Of a stretch of DNA of 64,000 nt, positions 27,646 to 36,026 are shown one piece after another; within the stretch, counting starts at the first letter, position 1; the number at the start of each line of letters is the position of its first letter. Both the position numbers and the translations under genes were made by a program. The DNA is taken from assembly GCF_014646155.1 (NCBI RefSeq), contig NZ_BMMX01000014.1, positions 93,402 to 157,401 on the forward strand, read 5' to 3'. Source of the DNA: Mangrovihabitans endophyticus (GTDB lineage: Bacteria > Actinomycetota > Actinomycetes > Mycobacteriales > Micromonosporaceae). The notes beneath the pieces were generated by a model, which was given only the letters and a program-made list of their open reading frames with translations, searched no databases and was not told where the DNA came from.

Positions 27646-28092
27646 CCCAGGTTCGCCGGGCCCACCCCCGTCCCCCGTCGCCCGTCCCCCGTCCCGCCGC
27701 CCCGCCGCCCGTCCCGTCGCCCGTCGCCCGTCGCCCGTCGCCCGTCGCCCGTCGCCCGTCGATCTTGAACTTTCCGGTCCGACAAGTCGGACTTGCCACC
27801 CCGAACCGGGCCCGCAAAGTCCAAGATCGCCGGGGTCGGCGCGTACGCCCCGGTCGATCTTGGACTTTGCGGTCGGACAGGTTGGGTTATGTCAGGGCGA
27901 AACGGGCACGCTTTCTTCAAGATCGCGCGGGGGCAGCACCGCGGGGCGGCGCGCCGCGGGACGGGCGGGACGGGCGGCGGGACGGCGGGACGGCGGGACG
28001 GGCGGCGGGACGGGCGGGACGGGCGGGACGGGCGGGACGGGCGGGACGGGCGGCGGGACGGGCGGGACGGGCGGCGGGAGGGCGGGGTGGGG
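27646..28092. repeat. GC-rich tandem-repeat region between convergent genes
   Basis: No gene is supported in these 447 bases. Three parts are visible. From 27660 to 27761 a C-rich tract on the plus strand ends in seven perfect copies of cccgtcg (27713-27761). From 27761 to about 27930 there are copies of GATCTTGGACTTT in both orientations. From about 27940 to 28090 the plus strand is a run of gggacgggcg-like 10-base units. The runs of three or more G on one strand, then on the other, could form quadruplexes. It lies exactly between the ends of two convergent genes and may act as a transcription barrier. Confidence 0.8.
27812..27872. repeat. 18-base perfect inverted repeat (GATCTTGGACTTT element)
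   Basis: Bases 27812-27829 (core CGCAAAGTCCAAGATCG) are the exact reverse complement of 27855-27872, with 25 bases between. A one-mismatch copy, GATCTTGAACTTT, lies at 27761-27773, and a partial TTCAAGATC at 27916-27924. A separate small palindrome, GTCCGAC-aa-GTCGGAC, lies at 27777-27792. The arrangement could be a bidirectional terminator for the two convergent genes or a dispersed intergenic repeat. Confidence 0.75.
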
Positions 28093-30198
28093 CTACGAAG
28101 CTGGCGACTGATCCGCGCGACCCAGCACGTCCAGCGTCCACGCCATCACGAACGCCTCCTCGCGCCACGCGTCATAACGCCCGCTCGGTCCGCTGTGCCC
28201 CGCACCCATCTCGGTCTTCAGCAGGTATTCGCCCTCCGGCGCCACCGCGCGCAGGCGCGCGATCCACTTCGCCGGCTCGTGGTAGAGCACGCGAGTGTCG
28301 TTGAAGCTCGTCACGGCCAGGATTGCCGGATAGTCCAGCTTCCCGACGTTCTCGTACGGACTGTACGACTTCATGTACGCATACACGTCCGCCGACTCGA
28401 TCGGGTTGCCCCACTCCTCCCACTCGGTGACGGTCAGCGGGAGCGACGGGTCCAGGATGGTGTTCAGCGGATCCACGAAGGGCACCTGCGCGACGATGCC
28501 GGCGAACGCGTCCGGGGCGATGTTGGCCACCGCGCCCATGAGTAGCCCGCCCGCCGAGCCACCACGGGCGACGATCCGATCGGGCGACGTCCAGGAGCCG
28601 GCGGTCAACGACCGCGCGCACGCCACGAAGTCGGTGAAGGTGTTCTTCTTCGCCAGCATCTTGCCCTTCTCGTACCACTGCCGGCCCATCTCGCCGCCCC
28701 CGCGGACGTGCGCGATCGCGTAGACAACACCGCGGTCGAGCAACGACAGCCGGGGGATCGAGAAGTACGGGTCGATGCTGTATTCGTACGAGCCGTAGCC
28801 GTACAGGACCAGCGGCGCGGTCCCGTCCCGGACGGTGCCCTTGCGCGCGACCACCGAGATGGGTACCCGCGTGCCGTCGTCGGCGACCGCCCACTCGCGG
28901 AACTGTTCGTAGTCCTCCGGCCGGTAGCCGCCGAGCACCGGCTTCCGCTTGCGCAGCGTCATGGAACGGGTGACCAGGTCCACGTCGTACACGGAATCCG
29001 GAGTGATCATCGAGGTGTAGCCGATGCGCACGGTGCCGGTGTCGTATTCCGGGTTGGCGGCGAGGCCGACGCTGAACAGCGGCTCGGGGAACTCCATGTC
29101 GTAGGTGTCGGTGGTGCCGGAGCCGAGCACGCGCAACCCGGTGAGCCCGTCGGCGCGCAGCGAGATGACCACGTGATGCTGGAACGCGTCGACCGCCTCC
29201 AGCCGCGTTCCGGGCCGGTGCGGCACCAGTTCGATCCACTCGCCGGGCGCGTCCGCGGACGTATAGGCCAGCGCGAAGTCTTCGGCGTCGTCGTTGTGCA
29301 GGATCAGGAAGCGATGACCGTGGTGCTCGACGTCGTACTCGACGCCCTGGCGGCGCGGGGCGATCACGGCCGGCTCGGCGGTCGGGTTGTCCGCGGCGAT
29401 CGCCCACACCTCGGCGGTGACCTTGCTGCGGGTGTCGATGAGGATGAACTTCTCGCTGCGGGTGAGCTCGACGCCCACCCAGAAGCGTTCGTCGGCCTCC
29501 TCGAAGACGGTGACGTCGGCGGCGGCCGGGCTGCCCACGGCGTGCCGCCACACCCGGTGTGGCCGCCAGGCGTCGTCCACGGTGATGTAGAAGAGTGTCG
29601 AGCCGTCCGCCGACCACGCACTGCCGTAGAACACACCGGGCACTTCGTCGGCCAGCGTCTCACCGGTGCGCAGATCCTTGATGCGCAATGTGAACCGCTC
29701 GTCGCCGGCGAAGTCGACGGAGTAGGCCAGCCGGTTGCCGTCCGGGCTGATGTCGAACGTGCCCAGGGCGAAGAAGTCCGCGCCCTCGGCCAGCGCGTTG
29801 CCGTCCAGCAGCACCTGCTCGCCGGGCAGCGCGGCGCCGTCCTCCGGGATCGGCGGGTCGGTCACGCCGGGATCGGCCGGCACCCGGCACTGGATCCCAT
29901 ATTGCTTGCCCTCGACGGTCCGGGTGTAGTACCAATAGCCGCCCTTGCGACTGGGCACGGTCAGATCGCTCTGCTGAGTCCGGCTCTTGATCTCACCGAA
30001 GACCGCGTCGCGCACCTGGCCGAGGTGCGCGGTGGCGCGTTCCGTCCAGGCGTTCTCCGACTTGAGGTAGGCGACCGTGTCCGGATTCTCCTTGTCGGTC
30101 AGCCAGGCGTACTCGTCGATGACGGTGTCGCCGTGAAAGGTGCGCTCGGTGGCCACGGCACGGACGGTGGGTGGGCTGTCAGGCTGATCGGTCGTCAC
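28093..30198 (-). CDS. S9 family prolyl oligopeptidase (oligopeptidase B type)
   Basis: A cytoplasmic serine oligopeptidase of 701 residues that cleaves short peptides. An N-terminal beta-propeller (about 75-420) precedes the alpha/beta-hydrolase domain (about 430-700). The catalytic Ser is in RGGSAGGLLMG (about residue 548), the Asp in TSFNDTRVLYHEP and the His in MGAGHSGPSGR (about 666). VRGGGEMGRQWYEKGK is characteristic of oligopeptidase B/PtrB. The GTG at 30198 (MTTDQPDSPPTVR) is preferred; longer in-frame starts give an unconserved Arg-rich extension. The gene is intact and of family length. It ends at the GC-rich repeat region. Confidence 0.9.
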   Translation of the reverse strand: MTTDQPDSPPTVRAVATERTFHGDTVIDEYAWLTDKENPDTVAYLKSENAWTERATAHLGQVRDAVFGEIKSRTQQSDLTVPSRKGGYWYYTRTVEGKQYGIQCRVPADPGVTDPPIPEDGAALPGEQVLLDGNALAEGADFFALGTFDISPDGNRLAYSVDFAGDERFTLRIKDLRTGETLADEVPGVFYGSAWSADGSTLFYITVDDAWRPHRVWRHAVGSPAAADVTVFEEADERFWVGVELTRSEKFILIDTRSKVTAEVWAIAADNPTAEPAVIAPRRQGVEYDVEHHGHRFLILHNDDAEDFALAYTSADAPGEWIELVPHRPGTRLEAVDAFQHHVVISLRADGLTGLRVLGSGTTDTYDMEFPEPLFSVGLAANPEYDTGTVRIGYTSMITPDSVYDVDLVTRSMTLRKRKPVLGGYRPEDYEQFREWAVADDGTRVPISVVARKGTVRDGTAPLVLYGYGSYEYSIDPYFSIPRLSLLDRGVVYAIAHVRGGGEMGRQWYEKGKMLAKKNTFTDFVACARSLTAGSWTSPDRIVARGGSAGGLLMGAVANIAPDAFAGIVAQVPFVDPLNTILDPSLPLTVTEWEEWGNPIESADVYAYMKSYSPYENVGKLDYPAILAVTSFNDTRVLYHEPAKWIARLRAVAPEGEYLLKTEMGAGHSGPSGRYDAWREEAFVMAWTLDVLGRADQSPAS

Positions 30199-30405
30199 GC
30201 GGCCCAGATTACGCGCCGCTCGGCGCAGCGATTTGCGCTCGTTCCTACCCGTACGCGGTCGGGCACGAAAAAATGAGTACGCTCGACCACCCGCAACGAT
30301 TAGAACATGTGTACGATGTGCCAGAGTGGACGATCTTCGGGGTTTCGATGTCATGCGTTCGATCCGGGCTCGTTCGATCCGGGCTATCGATTCAGGGGAG
30401 GGCCG
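30199..30405. other. Divergent intergenic region with a 15-base direct repeat
   Basis: This region separates the leftward oligopeptidase gene from the rightward small ORF and FAD oxidoreductase. A perfect direct repeat GTTCGATCCGGGCT occurs at 30357-30370 and 30372-30385. An imperfect SOS-like sequence TAGAACATGTGTACGA lies at 30301-30316 (10 of 12 positions of the LexA consensus). The stretch around 30260-30330 is less GC-rich, as expected for promoters, but I cannot fix -35 and -10 boxes with confidence. Confidence 0.45.
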
Positions 30406-30507
30406 ATGCCCATCAGACCGGGGCTGATGCCCGTCAAGGAAGTGCCGATGCCCGCGACCCGGCTGCTTGAGGCACCCCCACCGGTCTTCCGGACGGCGGT
30501 TGCGTGA
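30406..30507 (+). CDS. Possible 33-residue small ORF coupled to the FAD oxidoreductase
   Basis: An ATG at 30406 lies just after a purine-rich AGGGGAGGG. The frame encodes a 33-residue peptide with three MP-x-R/V repeats (MPIRPGLMPVKEVPMPATRL) and ends in TGA that shares one base with the ATG of the next gene (TGATG). The next gene has a weak ribosome-binding site of its own, so translation could be coupled through this ORF. The spacing between the purine run and the ATG is short (3 bases), which lowers confidence. I do not recognise the peptide; it may only be a translated leader. Confidence 0.35.
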   Translation: MPIRPGLMPVKEVPMPATRLLEAPPPVFRTAVA

Positions 30508-31682
30508 TGGGTGAGAAGCTGCCCTCGCGCGAGCCCTTGCTCCACACTCTCCGGGACATCTGCGGCCCCGACTTCGCCCGCACCGCGCGCGCGGTGGACC
30601 GCGTCGCCGGCGGCCGGGTCAGTTTCGTGGCCACGCCGGCCACCGCCGATGCGGTCTCCGCGGTGATGCGCCTGGCCGACGAGCGCGGCCTGGCGGTGAA
30701 GGCCCGCGGTTCGGGCAGCAAGATCGACTGGGGCCGACCGCCCCGCGGGGTCGACCTGATCGTCGACACCGCCCGCCTCAACGGGCTGTGGGACCACCGG
30801 GCGGAGGACCGGACCGTCGAGGTCGCCACCGGCACGCCGGTCCACGCCCTGCAGGCCGCGCTCGCGCTGCGCGGTCAGCGTCTGGCCGTGGATCCGCCGT
30901 CGCGCACCGCGACGGTGGGCGGCATGCTCGCGGTCAACGAGTCGGGTCCGCTGCGGCACCGTTTCGGCAGCCCCGCGGAGTTCGTCGACCGGGTGAGCTA
31001 TGTGGACATGCATGGCCTCGCGGCCGATTCGGACGGCGAGGACGGCCGTCCCGGCATCGCCGAGATCGACGGCGTGCTGCTGTCGGCGCGGTTGCGGCTG
31101 CAGGCGGCGCCGGCGGCCAGCCGGTGGGTGACGGTTCCCGCGGCCACCCCGCTCCAGGTGCACCATGTGACCGAGCAGGTTCTGGCGCTGAGCCTGGGCG
31201 AGAGCGCAATCGAGATGGACCTCCCGGCGCCCGCCGCCGCACGGGACTCCACGCCGCCGCGGGGCACCGTCGCGGTCCTGGTGGAGGGCGACGCCACGGA
31301 TGTCACCGACCGTGCCGCGCGACTCGTGCGGGAGCTGGGCGACGAGTCCGCCGCCGCGGATGCCGCTCCATCGTGGTGGGGCCGCTATCCGTTCGAGGCC
31401 GCGGACGTGGCGCTGCGCATCTCGGCCGCGACGGCCGACCTGCATGCAGCGGTGTATGCGCTCAGCGATGCCCTGCGGGCGCCGGTGGCGGTCCGCGGTT
31501 CGGTCGGCTACGGCCGGGTGCACGCCGTCCTCCCGGGCGGGATGACCGCGGAGGAGGTCACCGCGGCCCTGGAGTCGGTTCGGCAGGTGTTGCTGGCCCG
31601 TGGCGGCCGGGTGGTCGCGATCGTCGCGCCGCCCGCGTTGGCCCGCCAGATCGACATCGCCGGCCGGGAAGACCTGTTCTGA
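30507..31682 (+). CDS. FAD-binding oxidoreductase, GlcE/PCMH type
   Basis: A flavoprotein of 391 residues. The N-terminal PCMH-type FAD domain (about 30-215) shows VSFVATPATADAVSAVMRLA, KARGSGSKIDWG, VEVATGTPVHALQ and the pyrophosphate-binding DPPSRTATVGGMLAVNESGP (in parts: DPPSR, TVGGMLAVNE). It resembles glycolate oxidase subunit GlcE, and the C-terminal half (about 220-391) is a divergent substrate domain. The expected partners GlcD and GlcF are not adjacent, so the substrate is open. A GTG 3 bases upstream is an alternative start. The stop lies 18 bases before the convergent phosphatase gene. Confidence 0.8.
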   Translation: MGEKLPSREPLLHTLRDICGPDFARTARAVDRVAGGRVSFVATPATADAVSAVMRLADERGLAVKARGSGSKIDWGRPPRGVDLIVDTARLNGLWDHRAEDRTVEVATGTPVHALQAALALRGQRLAVDPPSRTATVGGMLAVNESGPLRHRFGSPAEFVDRVSYVDMHGLAADSDGEDGRPGIAEIDGVLLSARLRLQAAPAASRWVTVPAATPLQVHHVTEQVLALSLGESAIEMDLPAPAAARDSTPPRGTVAVLVEGDATDVTDRAARLVRELGDESAAADAAPSWWGRYPFEAADVALRISAATADLHAAVYALSDALRAPVAVRGSVGYGRVHAVLPGGMTAEEVTAALESVRQVLLARGGRVVAIVAPPALARQIDIAGREDLF

Positions 31683-31700
31683 CGGCCGGCCGCGTCCCGG

Positions 31701-33236
31701 TCAGGCGCGGCGCAGCGCGACGATCGCCACGTCGTCGGCCTGCTGTTCGGTGCCGGCCAGCCGCACGAGTAGCCGCTGGCAGAAATCGTCCAGATCGCCG
31801 TCCACCCGCTCGGCGTTCTTGGCCAGTGCGTCGAGACCCACATCGATGTCGGCGTCTCGCCGCTCGACCAGGCCATCGGTGTAGAGCACCAGTGTCCCGC
31901 CGCGAGGAAGCACGAACTCCAGATCGTCGGGCCGCTCCGCGTTGATGCCCAGCAGCGGTCCCCGGGCCTGCAGGAAACGGACCGGCCCGGCGCCGCTGAG
32001 CAGCGGCGGCAGATGTCCGGCGCTGGCCATGCGCACCGAGCCCGACCCCGGGTCGATCGCGAGCAGGCACAGGGTCGCCGACTCCTCCGGCAGCACCGTG
32101 CGCATGAACCGGTTGACCAGGCGGATCACCGCCCCCGGCGGGTGCCCCTCGACCGCGTACGCGCGCACCGCGTGCCGCAGTTCGGCCATCACCGTGGCGG
32201 CGTGCAACGAGTGCCCCGCGACGTCGCCGATCGCCACCAGCAACCGACCGTCCAGCATGGTCAGCTCGTAGAAGTCGCCACCCACCTCGGTCTGCGCCCC
32301 GGCCGGCTCGTAACGCATCGCCAGATGCATGCCCGGCACGTCGGGCAGGCGAGACTGCAGGAGGCTGCGCTGCAAGGTGACCGCGATGCGGTGCTCCTCG
32401 TCGTAGGAACGCTGCGCTTCCACCGCCGCAGCCACCGCCTGGGCGAGCTGACGCAGCACCGGGAATCCGGGCGTCTGTGAACTGCCGGGCACCCCGACGA
32501 AGACCGCGGGCCGGTCCGGGCGCAGACGCGCGGCGGCCACCGCCACCGTCTCGCCGTCCGGCCAGTCGACCACGTCCCAGGCCGCCGGGTCGTCCGTCCG
32601 CACCAGCGAACCGACCGCCACGTCGCGCTCGTGAAACGACCACGCCCGCATGGTGGGTGGATCGCCCGCGGCGGCGAGGCATTCCCCCTCGGACGTCTCG
32701 GCGAGCACCACCACGGGACCGCCGAAGATCCGGTGCGCCCCGTCCGCCGCCGCGGACAGCAGAGCACTCAGCGTCGACGCGGAGTTGATCGCCAGCGTCG
32801 TCTCCGCCAGCCGGACCATGCGTTCCGCCAGGGACTCGGCGCGTTGCCGGGCCCGGTAGTACCGCAGCACCGCCTGGGCGGTGGCGATCAGCTCATCCGG
32901 TTCGATCGGCTCGACGAGGTAGGCGTCGGCCCCGCGGTTCAGGCCCTGGGTGCGGTCCACCACGTCGACCGCGTGGGCGGACACGTGGACGACCGGAAGG
33001 GCGCCGATCACCGGGTCGGTCTTGATCCGTTCGCAGACCTCGAACCCGCTCATGTCCGGCAGCTTGACGTCCAGCACGACCAGGTCCACCTCACCGGCGT
33101 GCGCCGCGAGGTATTCCAGGGCGGCGCCGCCGCTCTCCGCCTCGCGCACCTCGAATCCGGCCCGGCTCAGCCAGCTCACCAGCAGGTACCGCTTGGTGGC
33201 GCTGTCATCGACGACCAGGATGGCGGCGGAGTTCAC
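31701..33236 (-). CDS. Receiver-GAF-SpoIIE phosphatase (response regulator PP2C)
   Basis: A 511-residue RsbU-like phosphatase controlled by phosphorylation. The receiver domain (residues about 5-120) has VVDDSATKR and the phospho-acceptor in VVLDVKLPDMSGFE. A GAF-like segment (about 150-285) follows. The SpoIIE/PP2C domain (about 300-511) has EVGGDFYE, GDVAGHS, VLYTDGLVERR and QQADDVAIVAL, retaining the metal-binding Asp residues. It is the last gene of the stressosome operon; its GTG start overlaps the histidine kinase stop as GTGA, so that kinase is its natural input. It would dephosphorylate a STAS antagonist and activate a sigma factor. Confidence 0.88.
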   Translation of the reverse strand: MNSAAILVVDDSATKRYLLVSWLSRAGFEVREAESGGAALEYLAAHAGEVDLVVLDVKLPDMSGFEVCERIKTDPVIGALPVVHVSAHAVDVVDRTQGLNRGADAYLVEPIEPDELIATAQAVLRYYRARQRAESLAERMVRLAETTLAINSASTLSALLSAAADGAHRIFGGPVVVLAETSEGECLAAAGDPPTMRAWSFHERDVAVGSLVRTDDPAAWDVVDWPDGETVAVAAARLRPDRPAVFVGVPGSSQTPGFPVLRQLAQAVAAAVEAQRSYDEEHRIAVTLQRSLLQSRLPDVPGMHLAMRYEPAGAQTEVGGDFYELTMLDGRLLVAIGDVAGHSLHAATVMAELRHAVRAYAVEGHPPGAVIRLVNRFMRTVLPEESATLCLLAIDPGSGSVRMASAGHLPPLLSGAGPVRFLQARGPLLGINAERPDDLEFVLPRGGTLVLYTDGLVERRDADIDVGLDALAKNAERVDGDLDDFCQRLLVRLAGTEQQADDVAIVALRRA

Positions 33237-34597
33237 GGCTGTCGTAGCGGCAGGCACACGGTGAACGTACTGCCGATTCCCGGCTCGGAGGAGACGCGCA
33301 TGGCGCCGCCCAGGATTCCCACCAGACGCCGGGCGTACGGCAGGCCCAGGCCGGTCCCGGTGCCGTTCAGCGGCTTTGCGCCGGGCACCTGGTAAAACTC
33401 CTCGAAGATGCGTTCGTGCAGTTCGGCCGGGATGCCCGCACCGGTGTCCGCCACGGTGAACTCGACGTCGTCGTCGACCCGCTGGGCGGTCAGGCGCACC
33501 GAGCCGGTCGCGGTGAACTTCAGCGCGTTCGTCAGCAGGTTGCGCAGCACCTGAGCGAGCATCACCTCGTCGGAAAGCAGGTGCGGCACGGCCGGTTCCT
33601 CGACCAGGAAGTCGACCTCGGGCCGGGTGGCCAGCGGCCGCAGGGTGCCGCGTAGCTGGCCGAACATCGCCCGGAGGTCGACGTCGCTCCAGTTCGGCTC
33701 CATCCGGCCGGCCTCCGCCTTCGCCAGATCCAGGAGATCGTTGACCAGGGCCAGCAGGTCGGTCGCCGAGGACCGGATCAGTTCCACCTGGCGGCTCTGC
33801 TCGGGATCCAGCGCACTGGACGACGTGTCGACGAGCAGCCTGCCCAGACCGATGATGGCGGTGACCGGGGCCCGCAACTCGTGACTGACATTGGCCAGGA
33901 ATCGGGTCTTCGCCTCGCTGGCCGTGCGCAGTTGCACCGACTTCTCGTCAAGCTCGGCATACAGGGCGACGACGCCGCGGTTGGTCTCCTCCAGTTCCTC
34001 GGAGAGCTGGTGGTACAGCGCCATCACGCCGCGGTTGGTCTCTTCCAGTTCGGCGTTCAACCGAGCCAGGTCATCACGTTGGGCGCGCACCTCGTCCAGC
34101 GCCGAGATCAGTTGCTGGTTCTGCACTGCCAGTTCGTCCAGGGGCGTGCCCGGCACGTGTGCGGCGAGCCCCTCGCGGATCTCCGTCATCCGGTCGCGCG
34201 TCAACGGCGGCGCTCCCGGTGGCAGACGTCGTGACATCCGTACGGTGGTACCGGTGTCGCCATCGTCGACCTCCATCGTGTCCACCAGCCGCCCGACCTG
34301 CGCCAGGTGCGGAACCAGGTGTTCCTGGCCGTCGGTGATCGGACTCACCATCTCTACCCGCACCGCCGGATGCTGCACCGCGGATGCGAAAAATGCCACT
34401 TCAACGTCTCGCCCCAGGGCTACCATGCGCCGGGCCACTTCACTGATCGCGGTGGCCAGCCGGGTCTGGTCCTGGGATTCCATCCCGGCCGCGCGGGCCA
34501 CCTCGCGACCGAACTGACGGACCACGAAGATGTCCTGCTCGATGCGCAGCCGCATGCGGGACAGCAGATGATCCCGCTGCGCGTCGGCGGAGTTCAT
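33233..34597 (-). CDS. Histidine kinase with degenerate RsbT-like N-terminal domain
   Basis: A 454-residue soluble kinase. Residues about 15-125 resemble RsbT (EQDIFVVRQFGREVARAAG then LATAISEVARRMVALG), but the ATP-binding glycine boxes are missing, so this part is probably a binding module. A coiled coil (about 150-220) contains a duplicated ELEETNRGVMALY/ELEETNRGVVALY segment. HisKA has the phosphorylated His in NVSHELRAPVT and HATPase has NALKFT, DTGAGI and GTGTGLGL. There is no membrane segment. It starts with an ATGA overlap after the ATPase-phosphatase gene. It likely reads the state of the stressosome and phosphorylates the receiver-phosphatase encoded next. Confidence 0.87.
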   Translation of the reverse strand: MNSADAQRDHLLSRMRLRIEQDIFVVRQFGREVARAAGMESQDQTRLATAISEVARRMVALGRDVEVAFFASAVQHPAVRVEMVSPITDGQEHLVPHLAQVGRLVDTMEVDDGDTGTTVRMSRRLPPGAPPLTRDRMTEIREGLAAHVPGTPLDELAVQNQQLISALDEVRAQRDDLARLNAELEETNRGVMALYHQLSEELEETNRGVVALYAELDEKSVQLRTASEAKTRFLANVSHELRAPVTAIIGLGRLLVDTSSSALDPEQSRQVELIRSSATDLLALVNDLLDLAKAEAGRMEPNWSDVDLRAMFGQLRGTLRPLATRPEVDFLVEEPAVPHLLSDEVMLAQVLRNLLTNALKFTATGSVRLTAQRVDDDVEFTVADTGAGIPAELHERIFEEFYQVPGAKPLNGTGTGLGLPYARRLVGILGGAMRVSSEPGIGSTFTVCLPLRQP

Positions 34598-35622
34598 AGC
34601 CGGGCCACGAGAACGCCCGCGTCGTCGCGGCGGGTGCCTCCGTCCCGCAGCACGGTCGCGGCGATCACCTGCGGGGAGCGGGTCAGCAAGCCCGGATAGT
34701 CGGACGGGTCCCAGCGGTCGACCACACCGTCGGTGTGCATGACCACCACGTCCGCCGGCCCCAGCGCGTACTCGTACTCCCGGATCTGCCTGCGCTGGTG
34801 ACCGGCGATCCCGGGCAGTGAGACCATGCCCCGCCGCGCCCCCCCACCGGCCAGCACGGCGCCCACGACGTTGCCCAGGCCCGCGTAGCGAACCACGCCG
34901 GCGGCCGGATCGAGTTCGGCGACGGCGACGGCAGCGCCCCGGGTGTGCCCGAGCGCGCGATGCAGTGCCTCCACGACCACCGACGGCGGTGCGGCGGGCG
35001 CCGCCGCAAAGCCGCGGGCCGCTTCCTGCGCCGCGCGGGCGGCCAGCGGGCCGTGTCCGAGGCCGTCACAGACCATGACCTGTCGGCGCCCGGCCGCCTC
35101 GCGTACCGCACATCCGTCCCCGCTGACCGGCTCCCCGGTCAGCGGGCGCACCAGCCCCGCCGCCCACGCCGGCGTGGGCGGCGGGCCCGGCCACACCTGT
35201 ACCGCCAGCACGGTCCCCCGGTCCGGCACCGAATGCAGGTCGGACCAGCTCGCCTGGCGCATGATCGCGCCCAAGCCGATGCCCAGCGTCCCCACCGTGG
35301 AATGCCCGTCGCCCAGCGCCTGCGCCACATCGCGCATGCCCGGCCCGGTGTCCACCGCCACCAGTTCGACTCCGGCCTGATCATCGGTTCGCACGGCGCG
35401 CATGAAGAGCCGGCCGTGCTCGGCGTGTTTGACCAGGTTGCCCGCCAGCTCGGCGACCACGATCGAGAGGTCCGCGATGCGGCGTTCCGGCACCGCGAGC
35501 TCGGCCGCGAGCCGTTCCGCGGCGCGGCGCGCTCCGGAGGCGGAACCCGGCTCCTCCATCCGGAACCAGACTCCGCCGTCGAGAAGCCCTTCCGGTAGCG
35601 ACGCCACCGCGCCTCCGCTCAT
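34594..35622 (-). CDS. RsbT-like ATPase fused to RsbX-like PP2C phosphatase
   Basis: A 342-residue protein. The N-terminal part (about 20-140) is an RsbT/RsbW-type ATPase with N-box ELAGNLVKHA, G1 DTGPGM and G2 GTLGIGLGA. The C-terminal half (about 150-342) is a SpoIIE/RsbX-like phosphatase with VCDGLGHGPLAA, MHTDGVVD and a final RRDDAGVL. RsbX resets stressosomes by dephosphorylating RsbR and RsbS, so this fusion may combine switch kinase and reset phosphatase. The ATG at 35622 overlaps the rsbT stop as ATGA; a start 9 bases upstream is possible. Confidence 0.86.
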   Translation of the reverse strand: MSGGAVASLPEGLLDGGVWFRMEEPGSASGARRAAERLAAELAVPERRIADLSIVVAELAGNLVKHAEHGRLFMRAVRTDDQAGVELVAVDTGPGMRDVAQALGDGHSTVGTLGIGLGAIMRQASWSDLHSVPDRGTVLAVQVWPGPPPTPAWAAGLVRPLTGEPVSGDGCAVREAAGRRQVMVCDGLGHGPLAARAAQEAARGFAAAPAAPPSVVVEALHRALGHTRGAAVAVAELDPAAGVVRYAGLGNVVGAVLAGGGARRGMVSLPGIAGHQRRQIREYEYALGPADVVVMHTDGVVDRWDPSDYPGLLTRSPQVIAATVLRDGGTRRDDAGVLVARL

Positions 35623-36026
35623 CGGCACCACTTCGTCACGGTGATACTCGTACCCTGCCCCACGCCGGTGTCGATGGCGAACTCGTCCACCAGGCGGCGG
35701 GCGCCGCTGAGTCCCAGGCCGAGGCCGTTGCCGGTGGTGTAGCCGTCGGTGAGGGCCAGATCCACGTCGGCGATGCCGGGGCCCTGGTCGGCGAAGACGA
35801 TCCGGATGCCGGCCCGGCGGCCGTTCTCCACCCGGCTCACCTCCACCGTGCCGCCCCCGCCGTAGACGAGCGTGTTGCGCGCCAGTTCGCTGGCCGCGGT
35901 GACCAGTTTCGTCTGATCGACCAGGGACAGCCGGACGGACACCGCCACGGTACGCACGAGTTGGCGTACCCGGACCACGTCCTGGTCGGAGGAGACCGCG
36001 ATCCGGTCCGTCGTTGGTGAGGTCAT
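35619..36026 (-). CDS. rsbT: Stressosome switch kinase RsbT
   Basis: A 135-residue serine/threonine kinase of the histidine-kinase-like ATPase fold that phosphorylates RsbS and RsbR and, once released, activates downstream phosphatases. It shows VRQLVRTVAVSVRLSLVDQTKLVTAASELARNTL (in parts: DQTKLVTAASE, then ELARNTLVYGGGG), the G1 box DQGPGI and the G2 region GNGLGLGLSGARRLVDEF. Length and motif order match RsbT. ATGA overlap with the rsbS stop fixes the start at 36026. Confidence 0.93.
   Translation of the reverse strand: MTSPTTDRIAVSSDQDVVRVRQLVRTVAVSVRLSLVDQTKLVTAASELARNTLVYGGGGTVEVSRVENGRRAGIRIVFADQGPGIADVDLALTDGYTTGNGLGLGLSGARRLVDEFAIDTGVGQGTSITVTKWCR

Noticed and set aside
27713..28090. 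CRISPR-like array
   Set aside because: The units are 7-10 bases and directly tandem, without spacers of constant length, and no cas gene is present.
30301..30316. Second SOS-like box TAGAACATGTGTACGA
   Set aside because: It matches 10 of 12 consensus positions but has one mismatch in each half-site, one of them in the GTTC core; neither neighbour is a typical SOS gene.
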